Below are positions 1 through 5,017 of a stretch of 5,494 nucleotides of DNA, piece by piece. The DNA is from Bacteroidota bacterium (GTDB taxonomy: Bacteria; Bacteroidota; Bacteroidia; Bacteroidales; VadinHA17): NCBI GenBank assembly GCA_030593185.1, contig JAUVHQ010000167.1, positions 1-5,494 on the forward strand, written 5' to 3'. How positions within the stretch are numbered: the stretch's first letter is position 1; the number at the start of each line of letters is the position of its first letter. Below the pieces are notes generated by a model. That model did no database searches and was not told the DNA's origin. It was given only the letters and a program-made list of their open reading frames with translations. The translations under genes were made by a program, and so were the position numbers.

Positions 1-350
1 AATGCTTGTAACACATCAGCTGATTTGTTGCTGGTTGGAAAGTAGCGTCCACCTCGTTCTAAGGTTGTTTCTACACCCTGTTTATGAAGCAGGTCGATGA
101 TGTCTGTCGAAAAGAATTGCGAGAAGGCATTTCGCAGAAAGCGGCCATTGGGGTTTACGTGTGTAATGAAGTCGTCAATGATTGTGTTGTTTGTGATATT
201 GCATCGACCTTTTCCCGTGATCAACAGTTTGCGTCCTTCCTGCCGCATCTTTTCCAGTACCAGCACTTTGCATCCCAACTCAGCTGCTCTGCCTGCTGCT
301 AATAATCCGGCCGGACCGGCTCCTACCACTATAACATCGAAATTACTCAT
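1..350 (-). CDS. NAD(P)/FAD-dependent oxidoreductase, HI0933/YhiN/BaiN family (5' part only; C-terminus outside window)
   Basis: Too short for a simple ORF listing because it is cut by the left edge; about 116 codons of a protein usually near 400 residues are visible. Reading from the ATG at 350, the protein begins MSNFDVIVVGAGPAGLLAAG, a Rossmann beta-alpha-beta with the GxGxxG dinucleotide motif at residues 10-15 and an acidic residue (E33) ending the second strand, as expected for binding the FAD ribose. Residues 39-54 carry the family signature GRKLLITGKGRCNITN, typical of the HI0933-like flavoproteins. A matching GGRYFP stretch follows near residue 100. The protein should be cytoplasmic and bind FAD. 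Its substrate is unknown for most members; BaiN of gut clostridia was linked to bile-acid reduction, but that role should not be carried over from sequence alone. A TACCTTTG element lies six bases before the ATG, suggesting its own, possibly leaderless, transcript. Family call sure, function open. Confidence 0.93.
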   Translation of the reverse strand, partial: MSNFDVIVVGAGPAGLLAAGRAAELGCKVLVLEKMRQEGRKLLITGKGRCNITNNTIIDDFITHVNPNGRFLRNAFSQFFSTDIIDLLHKQGVETTLERGGRYFPTSNKSADVLQA

Positions 351-356
351 ATGGTG

Positions 357-364
357 CAAAGGTA
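357..364 (-). promoter_or_regulatory. TAnnTTTG-type -7 element before the flavoprotein gene
   Basis: On the minus strand TACCTTTG is a perfect match to the Bacteroidota -7 consensus TAnnTTTG and stands six bases (CACCAT) before the ATG. Transcription would then start at or very near the start codon, giving a leaderless or nearly leaderless mRNA. I did not find a convincing TTG at the usual upstream distance, so the call rests on the -7 element alone. Confidence 0.5.
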
Positions 365-422
365 TCTTTTACCGGTTAATTGTTTTATATATTCAACATG
401 GTAAATCAAAAATCGTTCACCC

Positions 423-460
423 TGTGAAATAAATCGAAGATTTAGCTTTGCTATTTCACA
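423..460. repeat. 38-base palindrome able to fold as a three-way junction
   Basis: Outer arms TGTGAAAT (423-430) and ATTTCACA (453-460) are perfect inverse complements. Inside them lie two adjacent hairpins: AAATC (431-435) with GATTT (439-443) around a GAA loop, and AGC (444-446) with GCT (450-452) around a TTT loop. Every base except the two three-base loops can pair, with none unpaired at the junction. It lies 3' of the HhH gene and 5' of the flavoprotein gene. A terminator is possible, but on the minus strand no T-run follows directly (the nearest is about nine bases on). An operator or a small structured RNA element is the alternative. Confidence 0.6.
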
Positions 461-492
461 ACTCAACTAACTCACCCACTTACCTACTCACC
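461..492 (-). repeat. Degenerate 8-base tandem repeat after the HhH gene
   Basis: Seven bases after the TAA of the HhH gene, the minus strand shows four back-to-back octamers with consensus GGTGAGTN. The plus-strand units are at 485-492, 477-484, 469-476 and 461-468; the first three differ at one or two places and the last is the most decayed. The patch is purine- and G-rich on the transcript strand and nearly free of C. It does not look coding. Function unknown. Confidence 0.7.
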
Positions 493-498
493 TTTTTC

Positions 499-2610
499 TT
501 AGAATTTATATCTGATCTGGAATTTTATTTCACTCAATAGGTTGCCTGGAATAATACTATCAAAACCGTCAGGGATTTTATTTGAGAAACGGGTGCGTGA
601 TAATTTTAACCAGAAACTCAAGGCGTTGCCGGGTGAATACTTCATTAACAGATAACTGCGTGTCCCTTTTGAGAAAAGTGCAGGAACCGAAAAGCTGTAT
701 AATACATCATTTTCATAGGTGTAAATACGTGTATTATATGAATCGGTATCAAAGATGGCATATCTGGCTCTCAGGTCAACAGGTAATTGCCGGAATGTGA
801 ATAATATATCCTGGTATAGTATGTATCCCCATTCAGGTGAAAAACCTCCAACTTTGCATCTGGCAATTTCAATCCTGTTCCTGAACCTGAGATTGGGACT
901 TGTAGAGTACGACAGGTGATAGCGTATGTTGAGACGGTTAATTATTTCCTGATCTGTAATACCGGGCAGATCCTTGTTAATATCTGCGACATCCGATTCC
1001 CCTTTGATTTTCCAGTACATTTTAATCTGTGATGATGGATTATAGTCGATTTTTATCAGGTAATCTGAGCCAGATGATGGAGAAGTAACCAGGTATCTGA
1101 GCCATGGGAATTTGTATGCATCGAAATATGCTGATACTTTCCAGTTAGCCAGTGGACTTATTTCTGTCCCGAGGTAAAATCCCTCTTCGTTTCTGCCAAC
1201 GGAATTTTCAGCAAAAGCATTTCCGTAAAGTGAAAAATACTCCTTTTCGAAATTCCTGTATAACATTGCAAGGCTGAATTCCGAACTTAGATTAAAAAGT
1301 GCTCCATTCAGAATAGCCCAACCCTTTCCAAAACAATATGCTGCCTCTCCATACAAATTTATCCGGTTTATAAGTAACTGGTAATCTCCAGACAGATGTG
1401 TTAATTGTTTTCCCCTGAAATAGGATTGGTTATAATACCTGTCTGGCGGACTTAATTCAGTGTCCAGCCAGGTGTGTGCGAAGGTAAGTCCGGTTTTTAT
1501 TTTGTTGAAATTAATAGTCAGATTGGTGCCAAATACCTGTTCAAACACAGCATCTTTATCTGAAGCAAGTCCTGCCAGAGAATGATCTCCGGTGGTTTGA
1601 AGGCTCGAAACAGCTATTGCTTTATTCCTGGTTGAATCATATTCAGTAATATTTCCGTCAATTTTTTTCCCGGAATAGAAAAAAGATAAATCAATATTTT
1701 TATGTGTTAGTGTTGTAGCTATACCCCTGAAGAAACGATTTTCGTCTGTTGAACGGTACCCGGTGATTCCGGCAGCACGCTTTTTTATGTCAAGAGGCAT
1801 TGAAGTCTTTCCAAATGAAAAGCCAGACCAAAGTACAAGACCCTGACCGAATCGCAGGTGGTAATCTCCAATAGAGAGGTTTTTCACAAATCCGAAGTTA
1901 TTTATCTGCAGATGCGCTGAATAAAAATCGAATCCATTCTTGTTGATACCTTTGAAAAATTCCTCCCCTGCATCTTTTTCAGCTGTAATTCCCCATCTTA
2001 TCTTTCTTTTATACCGGTAATCATACCGGAGGTAAAGTTTTGCAGGGTTACCAAGAATTGGACTTGTTGCTCCATTCCCGGGTATTGAATCATTATCCGG
2101 TAAGTTTTCTGATCCTTTATCATATCTCCTGCTTGAACGCACAAAAACCTGGTGTTTGCCTGATGCCAGTTTTTTATCTAAATCAGCAGGAATTGCACGT
2201 ACTTTATTTTGCAGATCGATAAAGGGGAGTATCAGGTTAACAAGCTCTTCATCAAACCCATACACAAACTGTAATTCGTAAACGGAAAATACAGGGCCAT
2301 TTTTATAAATGTAATTAATGAGACTTTGGATTTGAAAATCTGTTAGCAGTCTGATCCTGCTGAGTTCTTCAAAAGAAGCTTGATTAATTTCAACCGGGTT
2401 AGCTGCAAGCTGTGCAAATTCTTCCTGCAGGATAGTAAGATCGATATTACCGTCATGTTGTGCACCCAATTCTTCGACTAAAAGCATAAAATGTTCATCT
2501 GAGAAAAGTAAAGATTCTTGTCCCGAGACGGGTTGATTTATCGGGATAATGAGGAATATAAGCAGATATGTAACAATAGAACAAAGCCGTAGAAGGAGAT
2601 TATTGAACAT
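499..2610 (-). CDS. Helix-hairpin-helix domain outer-membrane beta-barrel protein of unknown function
   Basis: 703 residues, ATG start, TAA stop. Residues 11-24 form a hydrophobic signal-peptide core, with probable cleavage near PVSG/Q at 27-31. Residues about 40-70 look helical. Residues 72-105 read as a ComEA-like helix-hairpin-helix unit (NPVEINQASFEELSRI, then a second helix ending INYIYKNG), and 108-131 as a second, degenerate one (SVYELQFVYGFDEELV...LPFI). From about 155 to the end the sequence alternates aromatic and polar residues as in a beta-barrel, and it ends IKFQIRYKF with a terminal Phe typical of outer-membrane proteins. The stretch at 247-268, with IGDYHLRFGQGLVLW followed by SGFSFGK, is what I recognise as the conserved core of this Bacteroidota family of about 700 residues. 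From the architecture I infer outer-membrane location with the HhH part in the periplasm. HhH units usually bind DNA, so a link to DNA handling is possible but unproven; the fold may instead act as a protein-binding module. Confidence 0.88.
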   Translation of the reverse strand: MFNNLLLRLCSIVTYLLIFLIIPINQPVSGQESLLFSDEHFMLLVEELGAQHDGNIDLTILQEEFAQLAANPVEINQASFEELSRIRLLTDFQIQSLINYIYKNGPVFSVYELQFVYGFDEELVNLILPFIDLQNKVRAIPADLDKKLASGKHQVFVRSSRRYDKGSENLPDNDSIPGNGATSPILGNPAKLYLRYDYRYKRKIRWGITAEKDAGEEFFKGINKNGFDFYSAHLQINNFGFVKNLSIGDYHLRFGQGLVLWSGFSFGKTSMPLDIKKRAAGITGYRSTDENRFFRGIATTLTHKNIDLSFFYSGKKIDGNITEYDSTRNKAIAVSSLQTTGDHSLAGLASDKDAVFEQVFGTNLTINFNKIKTGLTFAHTWLDTELSPPDRYYNQSYFRGKQLTHLSGDYQLLINRINLYGEAAYCFGKGWAILNGALFNLSSEFSLAMLYRNFEKEYFSLYGNAFAENSVGRNEEGFYLGTEISPLANWKVSAYFDAYKFPWLRYLVTSPSSGSDYLIKIDYNPSSQIKMYWKIKGESDVADINKDLPGITDQEIINRLNIRYHLSYSTSPNLRFRNRIEIARCKVGGFSPEWGYILYQDILFTFRQLPVDLRARYAIFDTDSYNTRIYTYENDVLYSFSVPALFSKGTRSYLLMKYSPGNALSFWLKLSRTRFSNKIPDGFDSIIPGNLLSEIKFQIRYKF

Positions 2611-2617
2611 AGCTTCG

Positions 2618-2625
2618 CAAATTAA
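2618..2625 (-). promoter_or_regulatory. -7-like element TTAATTTG before the HhH gene
   Basis: On the minus strand TTAATTTG (one mismatch to TAnnTTTG, at position 2) followed by C stands seven bases before the ATG at 2610. Position and sequence resemble the element before the flavoprotein gene. This suggests the HhH gene can be transcribed on its own with little or no leader. No clear -33 partner was seen. Confidence 0.35.
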
Positions 2626-2671
2626 TTAAAAAAGCAATATTTTATTAACACATAATAAGGGACCGAAGTTG

Positions 2672-2698
2672 CTGGTTACTGGTTATAAGTTAAGTTAA
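2672..2698. repeat. Short degenerate repeat (CTGGTTA twice, then TAAGT/TAAGT)
   Basis: CTGGTTA occurs twice in direct tandem (2672-2678 and 2679-2685) and is followed by a decayed TAAGTTAAGTTA run. On the minus strand this reads TAACCAG twice. It lies in the 226-base gap between the two barrel genes. Only two exact copies, so chance is possible; it is listed because four other patches of similar character lie in this window. Confidence 0.4.
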
Positions 2699-2710
2699 AA
2701 AACTTCTTCA

Positions 2711-2743
2711 ATGACCATCGTATGACAATTGTATGACTTCTTT
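2711..2743. repeat. 11-base tandem repeat, three units beginning ATGAC
   Basis: ATGAC occurs at 2711, 2722 and 2733, exactly 11 bases apart. Units one and two also share the ending GT and an AT/TT core; the unit ends are CATCGT, AATTGT and TTCTTT. The last two copies give the direct repeat GTATGAC at 2720-2726 and 2731-2737. An 11-base period puts each copy on about the same face of the helix, which would suit repeated protein contacts. Noncoding; function unknown. Confidence 0.55.
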
Positions 2744-2788
2744 TTTCTTCATACTACCTACTATTTACTTCTTAATTCTTCCCTCTTC

Positions 2789-2820
2789 ACTTTCGACTTT
2801 CGACTTTCGACTTTCAACTT
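2789..2820 (-). repeat. 7-base tandem repeat after the small barrel gene
   Basis: On the plus strand ACTTTCG is repeated at 2789-2795, 2796-2802 and 2803-2809, followed by ACTTTCA at 2810-2816 and a partial ACTT at 2817-2820. On the minus (transcript) strand it reads as purine-rich CGAAAGT units beginning 16 bases after the TGA of the barrel gene. A decayed pyrimidine-rich tail continues on the plus strand from 2788 back to about 2738. Perfect copies next to decayed ones suggest slippage or recent turnover. Confidence 0.8.
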
Positions 2821-2823
2821 AAT

Positions 2824-2836
2824 TCCGGTTTCCGGA
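2824..2836 (-). other. Small GC-rich hairpin abutting the stop codon of the small barrel gene
   Basis: TCCGG (2824-2828) and CCGGA (2832-2836) pair around a three-base loop. The hairpin begins immediately after the TGA at 2837-2839 on the minus strand. No T-run follows (the next bases are ATTAAG), so it is not a standard intrinsic terminator. It could slow exonucleases at the 3' end or be chance. Confidence 0.4.
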
Positions 2837-3697
2837 TCATAGATCGAATATATACAAAATTGAAAAATGTGGTGTAAAGCCAAGTTGCTGATGGCGTGTG
2901 AATGCCAGGTTGGCTTTAATCCCTTTGTAATGATAACCGAGTCCGAATGTATATAATGTTGGTTTTGTTGAGAATCCTGTACGGAGTGTCAGATTATCTA
3001 CCAGTTCGAATTCAATGCCTGTTTTAAAAACTGCCGGGTTATCAAGATCTTTTTCGGTTTCAACAGCAAGAAAAATAGTATTTGCAAAACGGAAACCCAT
3101 ACCAAACCGGAATATTGTCGGGATATCTTCGTCAGTATCGGATGAAACCTGCGCCCTGGTTGGGTTAAAAACATGAGCGCCCAGAAACAAATTTTTAACC
3201 GGTTGAGCCATTATCCCCCCCTCGACAGTTAAATTTCCCTGGTTCCCGTATTGGTCTGCAATAAAAACATTGAGGTAATTAAGTTGAACACCTGCCGAAA
3301 TATTTTTTCCAAGCATCCTGCCAAAAGCGACTCCTATCTTGTTTTCGTGATATTTTGAATAACCGAAGTATGAATATGTAACTCCTATTGTTCCCGGGGC
3401 AGCAGGGATGATAATTGCTGCTGCCTGAAGGCCATACTCCGACACAACAAATTTATTCTCATGATGAAAACCAACCGAAAACTGATCAAGCCAGGCAAGT
3501 CCTGCCTGGTTGTGAAAAACGGACCACAAGTGTGGCATCATCACAGTAGCATTTGACATACCGGCTGAACGGGCCCCGAGTGGATAGTTGTCGTTTGTGC
3601 CAAATGATAACTTCCCCAAAGAGAAAAGGAAAATGAGTAAGAAAATTATTTTTCTTACTTTTTGCCCTTTGCTTTTTGCCTTTTGCCTTTTCTTCAC
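2837..3697 (-). CDS. Outer-membrane beta-barrel protein, PorV/PorQ-like family
   Basis: 286 residues with a GTG start and TGA stop. Residues 2-16 are very basic (nine Lys or Arg), residues 17-28 hydrophobic (IIFLLIFLFSLG), with likely signal cleavage after SFG at 33. Mature residues 38-68 contain PLGARSAGMSNA and WSVFHNQAGLA, close to the N-terminal pattern of Bacteroidota PorV/PorQ-like barrels (FadL-related). The rest is alternating strands (GTIGVTYSYFGY, ISAGVQLNYLNVF, NLTLRTGFS, IKANLAFTRH) ending FSILYIFDL. The family includes type IX secretion components, but I see no feature that makes this a named Por protein, so function is open. GTG is the only reasonable start: no ATG precedes residue 47, which lies beyond the signal peptide. 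The gene lies 12 bases after purE and has no promoter-like element of its own, so it is probably co-transcribed with purE although unrelated in function. Confidence 0.88.
   Translation of the reverse strand: MKKRQKAKSKGQKVRKIIFLLIFLFSLGKLSFGTNDNYPLGARSAGMSNATVMMPHLWSVFHNQAGLAWLDQFSVGFHHENKFVVSEYGLQAAAIIIPAAPGTIGVTYSYFGYSKYHENKIGVAFGRMLGKNISAGVQLNYLNVFIADQYGNQGNLTVEGGIMAQPVKNLFLGAHVFNPTRAQVSSDTDEDIPTIFRFGMGFRFANTIFLAVETEKDLDNPAVFKTGIEFELVDNLTLRTGFSTKPTLYTFGLGYHYKGIKANLAFTRHQQLGFTPHFSILYIFDL
3657..3691 (-). repeat. 7-base tandem repeat encoding the signal-peptide head of the small barrel protein
   Basis: On the minus strand five consecutive heptamers match AAAAGGC: two exact copies (plus-strand positions 3685-3691 and 3678-3684), then AAAAAGC (3671-3677), AAAGGGC (3664-3670) and AAAAAGT (3657-3663). 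They start 18 bases after the purE stop codon. Since seven is not a multiple of three, the repeat is read in all frames and yields a Lys/Gln/Ala/Ser/Gly-rich stretch, residues about 3-15 of the barrel protein. It resembles the noncoding patch at 2789-2820. Confidence 0.75.
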
Positions 3698-3704
3698 TTT
3701 AAGT

Positions 3705-3714
3705 ACTGATCAGT
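3705..3714. other. Ten-base perfect palindrome over the purE stop codon
   Basis: ACTGATCAGT at 3705-3714 is its own reverse complement and contains the TGA stop of purE (3710-3712). Too short for a stable hairpin; noted because it marks the purE/barrel gene junction. Confidence 0.3.
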
Positions 3715-4216
3715 TAGTCTTATATTTATATTCAACTTTCGCGAGCTCTTCGTTTGCTTTAACAATTTTCTGTTTCAGTTCATTTTTATTGATTTTAAAC
3801 CTGTTTCGTAATTCTGCATCACTGACAGATAATATTTGGGCAGCCAGAAGACCGGCATTTTTAGCGGCATTAACGCCAACTGTAGCAACAGGAATACCGG
3901 GAGGCATTTGCAGGATCGAAAGAATGGAATCCCAACCATCGAGTGATGCTTTAATAGGTACTCCAATTACAGGAACAGGTGTCATGGCTGCAATAACGCC
4001 CGGCAGATGAGCAGCCATACCCGCGGCAGCAATGATTACTTTAATTCCATTAGCCTCAGCCGATTTTGCAAATTTTTCAACCTCATCAGGTGTACGATGT
4101 GCCGATAAAGCATTCATCTCAAAAGGAATCTCAAGATTGTTCAGTATCTTTGCTGCTTCTTCCATTACCGGCAGATCGGAGGTGCTGCCCATAATAATAC
4201 TTACTTGTGGTTTCAC
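3710..4216 (-). CDS. purE: N5-carboxyaminoimidazole ribonucleotide mutase (PurE, class I)
   Basis: 168 residues, the usual size for bacterial PurE. It converts N5-CAIR to 4-carboxy-AIR in de novo purine synthesis, in the cytoplasm; the family forms octamers. Visible family motifs are GSTSD at 10-14 (substrate phosphate binding), SAHRTP at 38-43 with the active-site His40, AAAGMAAHLPGVIAAMTPVPVIG at about 63-85, QMPPGIPVATVGVNAAKNAG at 102-121, and LLAAQIL just after. These are class I features, so N5-CAIR made by a PurK is the expected substrate; purK is not in this window. The start is GTG at 4216: the next in-frame codon upstream that could matter is a TAA within 20 bases, and the next ATG is residue 9, inside the first strand. 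A TAATTTTA element lies five bases before it. It diverges from hpt, with a 193-base gap. Confidence 0.97.
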   Translation of the reverse strand: MKPQVSIIMGSTSDLPVMEEAAKILNNLEIPFEMNALSAHRTPDEVEKFAKSAEANGIKVIIAAAGMAAHLPGVIAAMTPVPVIGVPIKASLDGWDSILSILQMPPGIPVATVGVNAAKNAGLLAAQILSVSDAELRNRFKINKNELKQKIVKANEELAKVEYKYKTN

Positions 4217-4221
4217 TAGTA

Positions 4222-4229
4222 TAAAATTA
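4222..4229 (-). promoter_or_regulatory. -7-like element TAATTTTA before purE
   Basis: On the minus strand TAATTTTA matches TAnnTTTG except for the last base and ends five bases before the GTG start. The spacing is nearly the same as before the flavoprotein gene, where the match is perfect. A leaderless purE transcript would fit, but the region is AT-rich and chance matches are easy. Confidence 0.3.
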
Positions 4230-4274
4230 AGTTAAACATTTGTATTTTAATTAGTTGTAATATGTATTTTTTTA

Positions 4275-4284
4275 AAAACGTTTT
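4275..4284. promoter_or_regulatory. Perfect palindrome AAAACGTTTT in the purE/hpt control region
   Basis: A ten-base perfect palindrome within the divergent intergenic region, 58 bases upstream of the purE start. It could be a regulator site for a dimer, but a single AT-rich palindrome is weak evidence. Confidence 0.25.
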
Positions 4285-4292
4285 CAATTATC

Positions 4293-4355
4293 CATGGAAC
4301 CCTCATGTTTTATACATATATCTTATTGTGAATAATAGTGCATGAGGGTTTCATG
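4293..4355. promoter_or_regulatory. Large inverted repeat between divergent purE and hpt; candidate shared operator
   Basis: CATGGAACCCTCATG (4293-4307) and CATGAGGGTTTCATG (4341-4355) are inverse complements with one mismatch, which would be a G-U pair in RNA. The arms are separated by 33 bases. Each arm is itself near-palindromic (CATGR-N5-TCATG), so the layout is two operator-like sites facing each other. The 33-base centre includes a small hairpin, TTATT (4323-4327) and AATAA (4331-4335). The right arm lies just upstream of a possible -7 element for hpt (TATTTTCG, 4373-4380), about where the -33 element should be, so binding there could block hpt. A regulator acting on both purine genes is an inference; no purine operator is known to me with this sequence. 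Confidence 0.6.
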
Positions 4356-4397
4356 TGTTTATATATAATTTGTATTTTCGTAAAATTAATATAAAAA

Positions 4398-4405
4398 TAA
4401 TTTTT
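4398..4405 (+). promoter_or_regulatory. TAATTTTT element before hpt
   Basis: TAATTTTT ends four bases before the ATG at 4410, matching TAnnTTTG except for the last base. It continues a pattern seen before five of the six genes. A competing candidate, TATTTTCG at 4373-4380, would leave a leader of about 20-25 bases. The sequence cannot decide between them. Confidence 0.3.
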
Positions 4406-4409
4406 TCGG

Positions 4410-4949
4410 ATGGACAAAGTAAGAATACTTGATAAAGAATTTAAATTATTCATTACTGAAGAACAGATACAAGAAGCAGTTAAAGAGATGGCACGCCGGA
4501 TTAACAAAGAGCTTAAAGGGAAAAAGGTTTTTTTTATCGGGATACTGAATGGCTGTTTTATGTTCGCTGCCGACCTTGTTAAGCTTCTTGATCTGGATTG
4601 TACAATTACCTTTTTGAAACTGGCTTCATACCAGGGTGCCTCATCAACCGGAAAAGTAAAACGGCTTATTGGATTGAATGAAGACATTAAAAACCAGACA
4701 GTTGTTGTGCTTGAAGATATTGTGGATACAGGTATTACCCTTGACTTTATCCAAAAACAGTTAAGAGGATATGAACCCGCGGAGATCAAATTAGCAACCT
4801 TGTTGTACAAACCGGAAGCCTGCCGACAGGATGTTTCCCTTGACTATGTCGGGATAGAAATTCCCGATGATTTTGTTGTCGGATATGGACTCGACTATAA
4901 TGGTTGTGGCAGGAATCTCAGGCAGATATATACTATAATTGAGTCCTGA
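4410..4949 (+). CDS. hpt: Hypoxanthine(-guanine) phosphoribosyltransferase
   Basis: 179 residues, normal length for bacterial HPRT. It transfers phosphoribose from PRPP to hypoxanthine or guanine, giving IMP or GMP, in the cytoplasm. The PRPP-binding signature VVVLEDIVDTGITL is at 98-111, with acidic E102 and D103 and the likely catalytic base D106. GILNGCFMFAADL at 44-56 is the first PRPP/pyrophosphate loop. LASYQGASSTGKV at 71-83 is the flexible flap with the conserved Ser-Tyr pair. K134 in LLYKPEA is the purine-contacting lysine, and FVVGYGLDYNG at 155-165 supplies base stacking and the metal-binding Asp162. All key residues are present, so the enzyme should be active. The start ATG at 4410 has no Shine-Dalgarno sequence, as is normal in Bacteroidota. 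adk follows after 81 bases, an order common in this phylum. Base preference between hypoxanthine and guanine cannot be read from the sequence. Confidence 0.97.
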   Translation: MDKVRILDKEFKLFITEEQIQEAVKEMARRINKELKGKKVFFIGILNGCFMFAADLVKLLDLDCTITFLKLASYQGASSTGKVKRLIGLNEDIKNQTVVVLEDIVDTGITLDFIQKQLRGYEPAEIKLATLLYKPEACRQDVSLDYVGIEIPDDFVVGYGLDYNGCGRNLRQIYTIIES

Positions 4950-4991
4950 CCTGAGCTAATGAAAATTGGGACAAATATTTTTTTATAAATA

Positions 4992-5014
4992 CCGCTTTAC
5001 AAAAAATAAAGCGG
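4992..5014 (+). terminator. Hairpin between hpt and adk, possible weak terminator or attenuator
   Basis: CCGCTTTA (4992-4999) and TAAAGCGG (5007-5014) form a perfect eight-base stem around a seven-base A-rich loop. A T-run (ATTTTT, 5021-5026) follows only after six more bases, so it is a poor match to a strong intrinsic terminator. The hairpin ends 16 bases before the adk start, so it could also regulate adk or mark an RNA-processing point between the two genes. Confidence 0.5.
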
Positions 5015-5017
5015 AGT

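Noticed and set aside
1..350. Bile-acid reductase BaiN by name
   Set aside because: Only the shared N-terminal FAD region is visible and the family is broad, so a substrate cannot be assigned.
97..432. Open frames of 72 and 111 residues on the plus strand at the left end
   Set aside because: They are antisense to the flavoprotein gene, whose minus-strand reading gives clear FAD-binding motifs. The plus-strand products have no recognisable domain.
2789..2820. CRISPR array
   Set aside because: The units are 7 bases long and directly adjacent, with no spacers and no cas genes.
3588..4010. 140-residue open frame on the plus strand with a hydrophobic middle
   Set aside because: Antisense to purE and to the barrel gene; its hydrophobic look comes from reading the pyrimidine-rich complement of lysine codons and repeat units.
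3710..4216. Class II PurE (AIR carboxylase)
   Set aside because: The sequence follows class I motifs of bacterial PurE through the SAHRTP and AAHLPG regions; nothing suggested the class II variant.
4293..4355. Insertion sequence or MITE ends
   Set aside because: No target-site duplication is visible beside the arms, the element is only 63 bases, and the region fits a shared promoter better.
4217..4409. Purine riboswitch upstream of purE or hpt
   Set aside because: I could not place the three-helix purine aptamer or its conserved loop bases; the only strong structure is the long inverted repeat with a different layout.
4310..4810. 166-residue open frame on the minus strand over hpt
   Set aside because: Shadow of hpt; the plus strand carries every HPRT motif. 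The frame also runs through the inverted repeat and promoter zone.
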